Origin: Stenotrophomonas bentonitica
GTDB taxonomy: Bacteria > Pseudomonadota > Gammaproteobacteria > Xanthomonadales > Xanthomonadaceae
Reading direction: 5' to 3'
Length of the DNA: 64,000 nt
NCBI RefSeq assembly: GCF_002887735.1
Contig: NZ_PKQP01000002.1
Coordinates: forward strand, 1-64,000
In this document: positions 17,411 through 28,513 of the stretch, piece by piece
Layout: each line of letters opens with the position of its first letter
How positions within the stretch are numbered: position 1 is the first letter of the stretch
Notes under the pieces: model-generated
The model's input: the letters and a program-made list of their open reading frames with translations, nothing else
Database searches by the model: none
Told to the model about the DNA's origin: nothing
Program-made: the position numbers and the translations under genes

Positions 17411-17889
17411 AGCGCAAGCATCCTCGCCGCCTGCGCGCAGCGCCGGGTGGCTTCACGTTGATCGAGGTGCTGGTTGCCATTGTCGTGCTTGCTTTCGGCC
17501 TGCTCGGCTTCGCGCTGCTGCAGACCATGAGTGTGCGCTTCACCCAGAGCGCGAACTACCGCACCCAGGCGACCAACCTGGCGTACGACCTGATCGATCA
17601 GATGCGCGCCAATCGCTATCAGGCGGCCTGGTACAGCACGGCATCGTTCTCGCCCGGGACGGTGGCTGTTGCCGGGGCCTGCGGCCGCCCGACCGGCAAT
17701 GCGGTCACCATCCAGCAGAACGTCGCGCGGTGGCAGTGCCAGGTGGCCAAGGCATTGGGCGAGACCGCCAGTGCCAACGTGGCCTACGAAGATGGCAGCG
17801 TCACCGTCCAAATCGCTTGGGGTGACCAGCGCTGGGACAAGGACAAACCCGATGAAAAGACCACCTTCACCGTGACATCGCAGCTATGA
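17407..17889 (+). CDS. pilV: Type IV minor pilin PilV
   Basis: A 160-residue pilin-like protein whose ATG overlaps the fimT stop (ATGA). After a 17-residue leader it has GG|FTLIEVLVAIVVLAFGLLGF, then LLQTMSVRFTQSANYRTQA and DLIDQMRANR, hallmarks of PilV. With FimT, PilW, PilX and PilE it is expected to form the tip complex that carries PilY1. It is followed by pilW with another four-base overlap. Confidence 0.92.
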   Translation: MKRKHPRRLRAAPGGFTLIEVLVAIVVLAFGLLGFALLQTMSVRFTQSANYRTQATNLAYDLIDQMRANRYQAAWYSTASFSPGTVAVAGACGRPTGNAVTIQQNVARWQCQVAKALGETASANVAYEDGSVTVQIAWGDQRWDKDKPDEKTTFTVTSQL

Positions 17890-19055
17890 GCCCTTTCCCG
17901 AATACACGGCGCAGGCAGTCGGGTCTGTCGCTGATCGAGCTGATGGTCGCGGTGGTGATCGGCACCGTGCTGATGCTGGGCGTCATCCAGGTCTTCATCG
18001 CCTCGCGCACCGCCTCGAGGTTGGCTGAAGGCGTGGCACGCACCCAGGAAAACGCCCGGTTTGCGATCGATTTCCTCGAGCGCGACATCCGCATGGCCGG
18101 CCACTACGGCTGCGTCAACGATCAGGCGCATTTCATCAAGGACGAGGGCGACCCGCGCCATCATTTCACCGCTGCGTCCGGGGCCGGCAGTCCGCTGGAT
18201 TTTTCGGTGGCGGTGCAGGGCTATGAAGCGGGGGGTACCGCGCCGGGCGATACCCTGACCCTGGGCGAGGCCTGGAGTGACGCAGGCAACCTGCCGTCCG
18301 AGATCGTCGGGCTGAATCCACTGGGGGGCAGCGATGTGCTGGTACTGCGCTTCCTGGCCGGTGAAGGCGTTCCGGTCACGGCCATCACCGCGGACAGCGG
18401 CGGCAGTGAATTGACGGTGGACACCGAGCGCGCCGCCCGGTTGAGCCAGGGCACGCCCGCTGCGCCGACCATGTTCGGTATCGCCGATTGTGCCCACGTC
18501 GACATTTTCCCGGGAAGCGTCGCCGGGGGCACCGTCACGGCGACCAACGCGGACCTGTCCAGGTATGCGCCGCCCAATGGGCAGACGCTGGTCTACCGCG
18601 CCGAGTCCATCGTGTACTACATCGGGGCCGGCGCGTCCGGCGAGCCAGCGTTGCGCCGTGCCCGCGCCAATGCGGCCGGCGCGTACCCGGCCGAGCTCAA
18701 TGAGGAGCTGGTGGAAGGCATCGAAAACCTGCAGGTTCTGTTCGGCCTGGATTCGACCCCGGACATCAGTGTCGATGCCTCGCCCATCGGCAACATCACC
18801 GTGCAGGCAACCGCCAGTGGCGTCTCCACGGGCACCGACGCGGCCGCGGCCGGGCAGTGGCGACGCGTGGGCCTGGTGCAGGTCGGCGTGCTGGCGCGCA
18901 GCCCGCAGCCGGCCGATGCGCTGCAGGCCCAGCAGAAGGTGGCTCGCCAGGGCGCACTGGGCGTGGAGTTCGCGCCGTCCGATACCCGTGATACGCGCTA
19001 CCGGGCCAGCTATGAGGTATCGGTGGCCTTGCGCAATCGACTCTATGGGAACTGA
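17886..19055 (+). CDS. pilW: Type IV minor pilin PilW
   Basis: A 389-residue minor pilin, the largest of the set, as usual for PilW. The leader ends QSG before LSLIELMVAVVIGTVLML. DIRMAGHYGCVND is a conserved PilW block and the C-terminal part holds LVQVGVLARS, also typical. Translation is coupled to pilV by an ATGA overlap. It acts in the inner membrane at pilus initiation. Confidence 0.92.
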   Translation: MSPFPNTRRRQSGLSLIELMVAVVIGTVLMLGVIQVFIASRTASRLAEGVARTQENARFAIDFLERDIRMAGHYGCVNDQAHFIKDEGDPRHHFTAASGAGSPLDFSVAVQGYEAGGTAPGDTLTLGEAWSDAGNLPSEIVGLNPLGGSDVLVLRFLAGEGVPVTAITADSGGSELTVDTERAARLSQGTPAAPTMFGIADCAHVDIFPGSVAGGTVTATNADLSRYAPPNGQTLVYRAESIVYYIGAGASGEPALRRARANAAGAYPAELNEELVEGIENLQVLFGLDSTPDISVDASPIGNITVQATASGVSTGTDAAAAGQWRRVGLVQVGVLARSPQPADALQAQQKVARQGALGVEFAPSDTRDTRYRASYEVSVALRNRLYGN

Positions 19056-19056
19056 C

Positions 19057-19575
19057 ATGCACGCCTCCGTCCGCCCCGTCGTTCGTTCTCCGGCCCCACA
19101 ACGCCAGCGTGGCGCCGTGCTGTATGTGGCGCTGGTGATGTTGATCCTGCTGGCGCTGATCGGTATCGCGGGCATGCAGGTCGCCGGCATGCAGGAGAAG
19201 ATGTCGGCCAACTATCGTGCGAGCAATCTGTCCTTCCAGAACACCGAAGCGACCGTGCGCACTGCCGAGCATCTGGTGGAGAAAATCGCCAATCGTCAGG
19301 AGCTGCCCGATGGCAGCCTGATTGTCGCCGGCGACATCGATGCCGGCTGCGATGCTGCCTTCGACCCGTCAGAGTGGGGTAGCGAGCAGAGTTCCGATGC
19401 GGTTCCAGCGGTAACGGTCAGGCAGATCGATACCTGCGTGCCCTTCGGCACCGGCGTGGGCCTGGGCGGGCCGCGCGATACCCCCATTCCGATCTATCAG
19501 ATCACGGGCTACGCCGCCGATGATGAAGAACATCCCACCTCTTCGACCGTGATCGACACGGTTTTCAAGCTCTGA
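19057..19575 (+). CDS. pilX: Type IV minor pilin PilX
   Basis: A 172-residue protein with a long leader ending QRG before AVLYVALVMLILLALIGIAG, then MQVAGMQEKMSANYRASNLSF, which is the conserved PilX region. The ATG at 19057 lies one base after the pilW stop, with GGGA in front; ATG 19045, inside pilW, is an alternative. The rest is a small Cys-containing globular domain. Confidence 0.9.
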   Translation: MHASVRPVVRSPAPQRQRGAVLYVALVMLILLALIGIAGMQVAGMQEKMSANYRASNLSFQNTEATVRTAEHLVEKIANRQELPDGSLIVAGDIDAGCDAAFDPSEWGSEQSSDAVPAVTVRQIDTCVPFGTGVGLGGPRDTPIPIYQITGYAADDEEHPTSSTVIDTVFKL

Positions 19576-19585
19576 GGACGCGCAC

Positions 19586-22500
19586 ATGGTATCGCGCAGG
19601 ACCACACTCATTTCCGCGTCGGTACTGGCCGTTCTGGTCGGCGGCGGGGTGCTGACCTATCAGCTGATCGCCGCGCAGGGGCAGGGGACGCTGTCCCAGG
19701 TGCCGTTGAACAACCAAGTGCAGGCGCAGCCGGCCTTCATCATGACGGTCGACAACTCCGGCTCGATGACCTTCCAGACCCAGTTCCCCGGGGCGGATGG
19801 CCAGGCCTGCTGGAATACGTCGGCCAAGAGTTTCTTCAGCAGCACCAAGACGCTCAGTACTACGGGTACCTGCGCCTTCTATTACGTGCTGCCGGGCACG
19901 CGCATTTCCGGCGCGTATTACGGCATTGCACCGTTCGACAAGTTCGGCTTCGCACGCTCCCCGACCTACAACCCGGCCTTCTACAACCCCACGATCAAGT
20001 ATGAGCCGTGGATGCGCTATGACACCGCCCAGGAAAAGGTGGTCGATTACGCACAGGCAGCCACGTCCAAGACCCTGATAGATCCACGTCTGGCGGCGAA
20101 CGCGGCCAACACGGTGGATCTGACCGCGGCCACCACCGGTGTGTTCAACATGGTCGATGGAATGGTGGTGCCCCAGGGCACTGTCTTCGCGGCGAACGGG
20201 AAGGACGGAACGGCCTACGCGGCGAACAAGGACTACACGTGGAAGACCACCGATTTCTACGTGGCGGGCAGGAATCAGACCCAGCCAACCCGGTACGACG
20301 CGACCTTCACCTACGTTCCAGCGACGTTCTTTCTTCCGTTCACGGGGAAGAGTGATCCGGTTCCGGAGTTGGCCGGGAGCCCTGGCGCCTACACAGCGGT
20401 AGCGCGCACGGAGGCCGCCAATGCCTGTGGCACGGGTTGCACGATGTGGAAGTACACGATCAAGAGCACCGACGGCGTTGCGTTGCAGAACTTCGCCAAC
20501 TGGTTCTCCTACTACGGCAACCGCAACCGCTCCATGATCGCCGGCATGACCCGATCCATGGCGACGGTGGACAACCTGCGCGTGGGCTATTTCAAGATCA
20601 ACGACAACGCCGACTACGACATGAGCGACAAGGGTGCGGCATTGCCCATCCGCGATCTGGGTACCAAGGACGACAAGCGTGCGTTGTACGCTGACATGAT
20701 CGCGTTGAACGCCTCGGGCAGTACACCCAATCGCCAGGCGGTGAAGGCGGCGGCCACCCAGTTCACCCGCACCGATGATCAGGCGCCGGTGCAGCTTGCT
20801 TGCCAGAAAAACGCCGTCATGCTGTTCACCGATGGCTACAGCAACCTTGATGGCCCGGAGGTCGCCAATGCCAATGGCGACGGCAACATGGGCATCCCGT
20901 TCAAGGATAGCCACGACAATACGATGGCTGATATCGCCGCTTCGTACTACATCAACAAGGATGGCAAATCCCCACTGCGTCCGGAACTCGCGCCCGGGCT
21001 GGTGCCGGTGCCGGAGGCCTGCAATACGGCCAACCCGGATCCGCGCCTGGATTGCCAGAAGAACCTGCACGTCAATTTCTACGGCATCACCCTGGGCGGG
21101 CGCGGCAAGCTGTTCAATCCCGATATCGTCCAGGATCCGTATACCAACGCCTCCATCTACAACAACTGGCCAAAGCGCGAGAACGGTGCGATCAGCACCA
21201 TCGATGACATCTGGCATGCCGCCGTCAACACGCGTGGCGAGTTCATCAACGCGCGTACCCCGGCCGACATCACCCAGGCCATGCGCCGCGTGCTGTCGTC
21301 GGTGACGGCCGGTGCATCTTCCTCGGGCAGCTACGCGCAGTCGGGCGCGCGCATCGGCACCGGCTCGATGGCGGTGGCGCCGTACTACGAGATCGCCAAC
21401 GAATCGACCGACTGGTTCAGCCGCCTCACCGCGAGCCAGATCACCGTGGACCAGGCCACGCGCAAAGCGGTGTACACCACCGCGTGGGAAGCCAGCGCCA
21501 AGATGCCGCAGCCGACCGCGCGCAAGGTGTTCTTCGGTACGAACACCGACGTGCTTCCCTTCAGCAGCAACAGTGTCACGCTGGAGTCGTTGTGTGACCT
21601 GTCCCCGTCGTTGTACCCGGGCATGGCCCGGTGTTCGGCTGGTGAGCTGACCGATCTCGGCGCGACGCGCGCAAACGCGGTCAGCTACCTGCTGGGCGAA
21701 AGGAGTCTGGAAACGCGGCGAGGGGGGCGCTTCCGCGACCGAACCACGGTGCTTGGCGACATCATCAATTCGTCGCCGGTCATCAGTGCCCCCATCGATG
21801 ACTACGGTTATCGCGGGCTGGATCAAGGCCTGGGCGCGAGCTACGCCACCTACCTGGAGACCAAGCGCAGTGGGCGTTACATGGTCTATGTCGGCGCCAA
21901 CGACGGCATGCTGCATGCCTTTGATGGCGGCATGGGTGTAAGCGGTACGATGGATAGCAGCGGCGGCGCGGAAACGTTCGCCTACATTCCCGCCACCTCC
22001 ATGGGGCACATGGGCAACCTGCTGTTCCCGCTCGATCCGAACAATCAGGCCTTCCAGAAGTTTTCTCATCGCTACTATGTCGATGGTCCGGTCGCCGTGT
22101 CCGATGCGCGTATCGGCACCAGCTGGGGCACCGTACTGGTCGGCAGTACCGGCGCGGGCGGCCGCGGCGTGTTCGCACTGGATGTGACCAAGCCGGGCAG
22201 CTTCGGCACCGGCAGCCGCCTGTGGGAAATCAACGACCTCAGCGGCTCTGAAGGCGTGAAGGCCAATATCGGCCATGTGCTGGGCAAGCCGGTCATCGTT
22301 CCGTTCAAGGACGCGAGCGGAACCGTGACCTGGAAGGCCATCTTCGGCAATGGTTATGGCAGTGCCAGTGGCAAGGTGGTGCTGTTCATGGTGGACATCG
22401 GCACCGGCTCCCCCAACATCACGATGATCGAAGCATCCGAGACGGCAGGAAGCCCGCCGGCTGGCAAGAATGGCCTGGGCAACATCCTGGTGGTCGACCG

Positions 22501-23401
22501 TTGGACCGGCAGCGGCCGCAATGCGCGCGGCCGTGACGGTTACGCCGATACGGTGTACGCGGCCGACCAGAAGGGCGCGGTATGGAAGTTCGATCTGCGC
22601 GATACCAGTGCGAGGGTTTCCACGCCGCTGTTCACCACGCAGACCAGCACCAGGAATGGTTTGACCTACCGTCAGCCGATCACCGGCGGCATCAACGCCA
22701 CCAATGGTGACCGCGGTGGTGTGATGCTGTTCTTCGGCACGGGCAGTTTCGTCTTCAACGAAGATGTCCGTGACGAATCGATCCAATCCCTGTACGCGGT
22801 CCTGGATGCCTCCGACGAAACGCCTTCCCTGACGATGACCGCGGCCGATCTGCGTCCGTATACCGTCTCTGCCTCGGGTGATGTGCGGACGATGACGCCG
22901 GGCACGATCCCCGCCGATTCGCGCGGCTGGCATGTCGACCTGCCGGCGGGCGAGCGCTTCCTCGCGTATCCCGCGCTGGCGTCCGGTGTGGTCTTCATGC
23001 CCACCTATGTGCCCAATCCAACCACCAAGAGCTGTGCGTCGGATGGCTCCAACTGGCTGTTCGGGCTGAGTGCGCAGTCCGGTGCGCCGGCATTGTCGAA
23101 AATGCGCGCCGGGTCGCCGACCGGCACCAAGTTTGGCGCTGGCACGGCCGCGGTTCCGCTGTCGACCGGCGGCAACGCCCCGGTGAAGGATGTCGGGGTG
23201 CAGGTACTGCCGCGCCAGCAGCCACCCGGCAAGATTTCCGGCGACAGCCCAGGCGGCGGTGGACCGGGTTCACCTGGCGGCACGCCACCCCCGGTGGACC
23301 CGCCCGCCGAGCCCTGCCAGATGCTGGTCACTGCGGCAGGCGGCGTCCCCATGTACGTGCCGTATCCCTGCGGACGCCAGTCCTGGAGGCAGTTGCAATG
23401 A
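19586..23401 (+). CDS. pilY1: Pilus tip adhesin / assembly factor PilY1
   Basis: A 1271-residue exported protein at the pilus tip, needed for pilus extrusion and surface sensing. GAGGA before ATG 19586 supports the start. An N-terminal signal/anchor helix is followed by a von Willebrand A-like domain with the MIDAS sequence DNSGSM (D56) and VMLFTDGYSN, and a C-terminal beta-propeller (from about residue 700) with VYVGANDGMLHAFDGGMG and ALDVTKPG. The loop that binds calcium in P. aeruginosa PilY1 keeps only two acidic positions here (D984, D988 in GRDGYADTVYAAD). The tail is Pro/Gly-rich. Confidence 0.95.
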   Translation: MVSRRTTLISASVLAVLVGGGVLTYQLIAAQGQGTLSQVPLNNQVQAQPAFIMTVDNSGSMTFQTQFPGADGQACWNTSAKSFFSSTKTLSTTGTCAFYYVLPGTRISGAYYGIAPFDKFGFARSPTYNPAFYNPTIKYEPWMRYDTAQEKVVDYAQAATSKTLIDPRLAANAANTVDLTAATTGVFNMVDGMVVPQGTVFAANGKDGTAYAANKDYTWKTTDFYVAGRNQTQPTRYDATFTYVPATFFLPFTGKSDPVPELAGSPGAYTAVARTEAANACGTGCTMWKYTIKSTDGVALQNFANWFSYYGNRNRSMIAGMTRSMATVDNLRVGYFKINDNADYDMSDKGAALPIRDLGTKDDKRALYADMIALNASGSTPNRQAVKAAATQFTRTDDQAPVQLACQKNAVMLFTDGYSNLDGPEVANANGDGNMGIPFKDSHDNTMADIAASYYINKDGKSPLRPELAPGLVPVPEACNTANPDPRLDCQKNLHVNFYGITLGGRGKLFNPDIVQDPYTNASIYNNWPKRENGAISTIDDIWHAAVNTRGEFINARTPADITQAMRRVLSSVTAGASSSGSYAQSGARIGTGSMAVAPYYEIANESTDWFSRLTASQITVDQATRKAVYTTAWEASAKMPQPTARKVFFGTNTDVLPFSSNSVTLESLCDLSPSLYPGMARCSAGELTDLGATRANAVSYLLGERSLETRRGGRFRDRTTVLGDIINSSPVISAPIDDYGYRGLDQGLGASYATYLETKRSGRYMVYVGANDGMLHAFDGGMGVSGTMDSSGGAETFAYIPATSMGHMGNLLFPLDPNNQAFQKFSHRYYVDGPVAVSDARIGTSWGTVLVGSTGAGGRGVFALDVTKPGSFGTGSRLWEINDLSGSEGVKANIGHVLGKPVIVPFKDASGTVTWKAIFGNGYGSASGKVVLFMVDIGTGSPNITMIEASETAGSPPAGKNGLGNILVVDRWTGSGRNARGRDGYADTVYAADQKGAVWKFDLRDTSARVSTPLFTTQTSTRNGLTYRQPITGGINATNGDRGGVMLFFGTGSFVFNEDVRDESIQSLYAVLDASDETPSLTMTAADLRPYTVSASGDVRTMTPGTIPADSRGWHVDLPAGERFLAYPALASGVVFMPTYVPNPTTKSCASDGSNWLFGLSAQSGAPALSKMRAGSPTGTKFGAGTAAVPLSTGGNAPVKDVGVQVLPRQQPPGKISGDSPGGGGPGSPGGTPPPVDPPAEPCQMLVTAAGGVPMYVPYPCGRQSWRQLQ

Positions 23402-23853
23402 GTCGTTCGTTTCCCACCCTGGCCCGCGCCGGACGCGTGCCGGCTGTCCCCGCCCGCTCGATGGGGGGATTCACGCTGATCGAGTTGATGCTGGTGGTGA
23501 TCGTCATGGCGATCCTGGCCGGTATCGCATACCCCAGTTACGTTGAGCAGACGCGCAAGTCCAAGCGCGGGCAGGTCAAGGCCGACCTGGTCGAGTACGC
23601 GCAGCTGGCCGAGCGGTTCCACACCACGCAGAACACCTATGAAGGGTTCACGCTGCCCGGCGGTGGGAACTCGGTCAGCTCGCCGCGCGAAGGGGGTACG
23701 GCCGCCTACAGTGTCGGGTTTGTCGGCACCCAGTCCACGTTCACGCTGACCGCGACCGCACAGGGAAACCAGGCCAAGGACAAGTGTGGCGACCTCGGCA
23801 TCAACCAGGCCAACGTCAAGACCAGTGGGGGCACGCTCTCCGAGTGCTGGTGA
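23398..23853 (+). CDS. pilE: Type IV minor pilin PilE
   Basis: A 151-residue pilin-like protein overlapping the pilY1 stop by four bases. The leader is long (MSRSFPTLARAG... to SMGG), cut before FTLIELMLVVIVMAILAGIA; starting at the inner Met would leave a leader of only three residues, so the first ATG is used. YPSYVEQTRKSKRGQVKADL is the classic PilE continuation, and the C-terminus has a Cys pair (CGDL...SECW) forming the D-loop. Last gene of the operon. Confidence 0.92.
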   Translation: MSRSFPTLARAGRVPAVPARSMGGFTLIELMLVVIVMAILAGIAYPSYVEQTRKSKRGQVKADLVEYAQLAERFHTTQNTYEGFTLPGGGNSVSSPREGGTAAYSVGFVGTQSTFTLTATAQGNQAKDKCGDLGINQANVKTSGGTLSECW

Positions 23854-23882
23854 CGTGACGGACGGCGGCATGCACAAGGGTG

Positions 23883-23911
23883 TTGCCCTCCGCGCGAGTG
23901 CCCCGTACAAT
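23883..23911 (+). promoter_or_regulatory. Promoter of tRNA-Asn
   Basis: TTGCCC (23883-23888) and TACAAT (23906-23911) with a 17-base spacer, ten bases before the tRNA. Confidence 0.6.
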
Positions 23912-23921
23912 GCGCCTCCCC

Positions 23922-23998
23922 GCCCGAATAGCTCAGCCGGTTAGAGCACTTGACTGTTAATCAGGGGGTCGTTGGTTCGAGTCCAACTTCGGGCGCCA
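23922..23998 (+). tRNA. tRNA-Asn(GTT)
   Basis: Complete cloverleaf with encoded CCA. Acceptor arms GCCCGAA/TTCGGGC pair fully, the D arm is TAGCTCAGCCGG, the anticodon loop CTGTTAA gives GTT and the T arm contains GGTTCGAGTCC. It directly follows pilE with its own promoter. Confidence 0.97.
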
Positions 23999-24067
23999 GA
24001 TTCTGCAGAAGCCGCGAGCAATCGCGGCTTTTGTCGTTTTCGTGCCGGCATTTCCGGCGGGCCTGCA

Positions 24068-24610
24068 TCAGCAGGGCGCGCGGTCGCGCAGTCGCTCCGA
24101 GCGGGCGCGCCCGGCATTGTTGACAACCACCTTGCTGTGTCTTTGTCCTCGGGTGCAGATGGTGACCGTCAGGTTGACGCCCATGCTGCTGCCATCCGGA
24201 CGAAACCGCAGGCGAGGGCGCCCGGCAGAGGCCGGAGCCCGCAGGGTCAGGCCGGTCTGCCCCGGGTAGTACTGGAGGATGTCTGCCTCGGCCGGTTGTG
24301 GCTGGCGACGGGGATCGCGATACGTCAGCCACCCCGTGCTCCATTCCGACGCGCAGCGCCGGCCATCGTCGCTGGGGCAGATGGTGACGATCTCGCGCCG
24401 TGTCACCGCGGCCATGCGAGCGCCGGCGAATGCCGAGTTCAGTTGCAGCCGCAGGGCATCGGCGCGCAGGCTGGAGACGGTCTCGGCCAGGTTGGGTGCC
24501 GCCACGGCGACCACCAGCGCGAGGATCGCCAGGGTGGCCATCAGCTCCATCAGGGTGAGGCCAGCGCTTCGGTCACGCGGGCTGGGCCGGAGGCGCATGG
24601 GGCAGGTCAT
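24068..24610 (-). CDS. FimT/GspH-like type IV pseudopilin
   Basis: A 180-residue secreted pseudopilin on the strand opposite to the pilin operon. The leader ends SAG before LTLMELMATLAILALVVAVA, with Glu at position 5, then ALRLQLNSAFAGARMAAVTRREIVTIC, the FimT/GspH pattern, with Cys pairs and VVVNNAGRARSER near the end. It resembles the fimT product at 16895 in layout but is clearly divergent. ATG 24610 is the outermost start; Met5 is possible. It could serve the type IV pilus or a type II secretion system; no secretion genes are adjacent. Confidence 0.85.
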   Translation of the reverse strand: MTCPMRLRPSPRDRSAGLTLMELMATLAILALVVAVAAPNLAETVSSLRADALRLQLNSAFAGARMAAVTRREIVTICPSDDGRRCASEWSTGWLTYRDPRRQPQPAEADILQYYPGQTGLTLRAPASAGRPRLRFRPDGSSMGVNLTVTICTRGQRHSKVVVNNAGRARSERLRDRAPC

Positions 24611-24752
24611 CCGTCAGCGGGGAGCTCTGAGCTTGCGCGCCGGTGCCGAGGCTGAATATCAGCCTGACCGGGCCCCAGGCATCGGTGGATTCCTCAACAG
24701 GCCGTCACCAACCCGGCCGTTATACTGAAGGCTTCCCGGCAGTGGCGGCACC

Positions 24753-26783
<2,031 letters not shown>

Positions 26784-26815
26784 ACAACACATCGTGAAAT
26801 ATCTTCACAAAAGTG

Positions 26816-26844
26816 TTGCGCTTTCCGGGGGGCATCCGTAATAT
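26816..26844 (+). promoter_or_regulatory. Promoter of tRNA-Val
   Basis: TTGCGC (26816-26821) and TAATAT (26839-26844), spacer 17, about 46 bases before the tRNA. Confidence 0.6.
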
Positions 26845-26890
26845 ACGCGGCCTGCACCGACGCATTCGCAGCGGGGCAGGGACGCAAAAC

Positions 26891-26965
26891 GGGCGGTTAG
26901 CTCAGCGGTAGAGCACTACCTTGACATGGTAGGGGTCACAGGTTCGAACCCTGTACCGCCCACCA
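26891..26965 (+). tRNA. tRNA-Val(GAC)
   Basis: Full cloverleaf with encoded CCA: acceptor GGGCGGT/ACCGCCC, D arm TAGCTCAGCGGTAGAGC, anticodon stem CTACC/GGTAG around TTGACAT (GAC), and T arm with GGTTCGAACC. Confidence 0.97.
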
Positions 26966-27007
26966 CTTCAGTACCTGGGAAACCACGGGAACAGGTGGAA
27001 CAAGACG

Positions 27008-27032
27008 AAGCCGGCCAATAGGCCGGCTTTTT
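27008..27032. terminator. Terminator between tRNA-Val and the MASE1 gene
   Basis: Perfect 9-bp stem AAGCCGGCC/GGCCGGCTT with an AATA loop, followed by further Ts on the plus strand. The symmetry allows it to end both the tRNA transcript and the convergent gene that stops at 27050. Confidence 0.85.
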
Positions 27033-27049
27033 CGTTTTCTGGCGCCCAG

Positions 27050-28513
27050 TCAGAAGAAGCTCACGTTGCTGCGTGGAAGCGCGGGTGTTCCTGGCGCGCT
27101 GGCGTGTCGCTCTGCCTGGCAGCCACGAGTCTCCCTCAACACCAGGCGGATCCGGTTGCCTCGGCACTGCACGTTGCCCTGATAGGCCAGCGCGCGGGCA
27201 CCGAGCGCCTGCCTGGAGAGCTCCACAGTACCGGGTGCCAGCGTCCGGTGGGGATCCAGAAGCCCGGCGATCACCACGATGCCCTGCTGTCCTCCACGTT
27301 GAATCGTGCGTGCGCGAAGACGTAGAGATCCTTTCTCTGCCGTTAGCAGGACCGCGACGACGTCTGCCATGCTCCGGAACGCCGCCAACTGCAGATCAAG
27401 GCTCAGATCACACGGGTCGCCCATCAAATGCGCGGGCAGGACGCGATCCGTCTGCGCCCAGGCATCGGCGATCGCGCCGGCCCGGAGAGCTACGTACAGA
27501 CCCGCGGATTCTATTTCGACGGGGTAAACCAAGTTCGCCTGTACCCGTAACGCACCCGATTGTGCGGCATGCAAGCGCTGGAGCTCCAAGGCCAAGCCGT
27601 CCTGGCCCTTTGCCGCGAGCGTATCTGCGATTTTCTGCAGGGACCGGTCGATGTCATCGCCGACATTCCGCAGGTACCAAGCGCGCTCGCGCCTGTCCTG
27701 TTCGCCGGCGACAAGCGTGGTCCTGGTCATGGCGATGGCGCGGCGCCCCAGCCACTCGTTCTGTCGGAAACGATGATAGTAGTGCGAGGTGGTCGCGCCG
27801 AGCAGGAGCAGTACAGTTCCAGTTGCTGCAAGAATCTGCTGTGCGGTGAATACGGCGGGGTCATGGGAGCCTGGCAGGCCAGTACTATCCATGCGGAGCA
27901 GGACCATCAAGTTGACGCCGATCACTACCAGAGAAACCACAGCTGCCAGTGTCCAGCCACGCATTGATTCGGCAGCCATGCGCCTGCGTCGCCACATGAC
28001 GACCAAGGGCGCGATCAATAGAATGCCCAGATAGTCCCCCACGGCATATCGCGCAGCGCCTTCCCAGGAGACGGCCACGTGCTGCGTGGGCATCAGTAGA
28101 TACGCAAGGCCCTGATTCAGGGCGGTGACCACGATCGCCGCGAGCAGGGCGACCGAAAGCAGCCACGTGTCATTGCTCGACGCCATCCAGCGTCGATGCG
28201 TGTGCACGATCCCTGCGACAGCGGGCATTAGGCTGGCCGAAGCGACCACGACCCAGGCAAGGCCATATTGCGGGATCAGCGGGTACCGCGCTAGGGCGAA
28301 GAAGGCGTACTCGCCCGCAATCAGGTAGACCCAGTAGCGCGCTGGGCAGAGCAGCAGGGCGGCAACGCGCAGGCCCGCAGGAAGATAGAGCTGGTCGACC
28401 GAAACATTGCGAGCTGCCCAGAAGGCAACGGCATAGCTCACCGCCAGCAGCACGCCACCGGGATGAAGGCGTACGTGCAGGTGGATGTCGCGTCTCAACC
28501 AGTCGAACGCCAC
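27050..28513 (-). CDS. MASE1 membrane protein with histidine-pseudokinase C-terminus
   Basis: A 487-residue protein. A GTG start ending at 28513 is chosen because a perfect AGGAGG lies five bases before it; the frame upstream is not conserved. Residues about 20-250 form eight or so membrane helices of the MASE1 sensory type (QLYLPAGLRVAALLL, YWVYLIAGEY, YAVGDYLGILLIAPLVV). After it comes a region like the HisKA_3 dimerisation helix of NarX/UhpB kinases, ERAWYLRNVGDDIDRSLQKI (276-295), but Gly285 stands where the phosphorylated His should be, and the ATP-binding part lacks a recognisable N box (LAAFRSMADVVAVLL). Probably a non-catalytic receptor or scaffold. No response regulator is adjacent. 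Confidence 0.72.
   Translation of the reverse strand: MAFDWLRRDIHLHVRLHPGGVLLAVSYAVAFWAARNVSVDQLYLPAGLRVAALLLCPARYWVYLIAGEYAFFALARYPLIPQYGLAWVVVASASLMPAVAGIVHTHRRWMASSNDTWLLSVALLAAIVVTALNQGLAYLLMPTQHVAVSWEGAARYAVGDYLGILLIAPLVVMWRRRRMAAESMRGWTLAAVVSLVVIGVNLMVLLRMDSTGLPGSHDPAVFTAQQILAATGTVLLLLGATTSHYYHRFRQNEWLGRRAIAMTRTTLVAGEQDRRERAWYLRNVGDDIDRSLQKIADTLAAKGQDGLALELQRLHAAQSGALRVQANLVYPVEIESAGLYVALRAGAIADAWAQTDRVLPAHLMGDPCDLSLDLQLAAFRSMADVVAVLLTAEKGSLRLRARTIQRGGQQGIVVIAGLLDPHRTLAPGTVELSRQALGARALAYQGNVQCRGNRIRLVLRETRGCQAERHASAPGTPALPRSNVSFF

Noticed and set aside
19565..22933. A 1122-codon open frame opposite pilY1
   Set aside because: Antisense shadow of a high-GC gene. Low-complexity His/Arg/Gly-rich translation with no recognisable domain.
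24661..24752. LexA (SOS) operator before uvrB
   Set aside because: Only a possible -10 element TATACT was found. No CTG-N10-CAG or Xanthomonas-type LexA palindrome is present.
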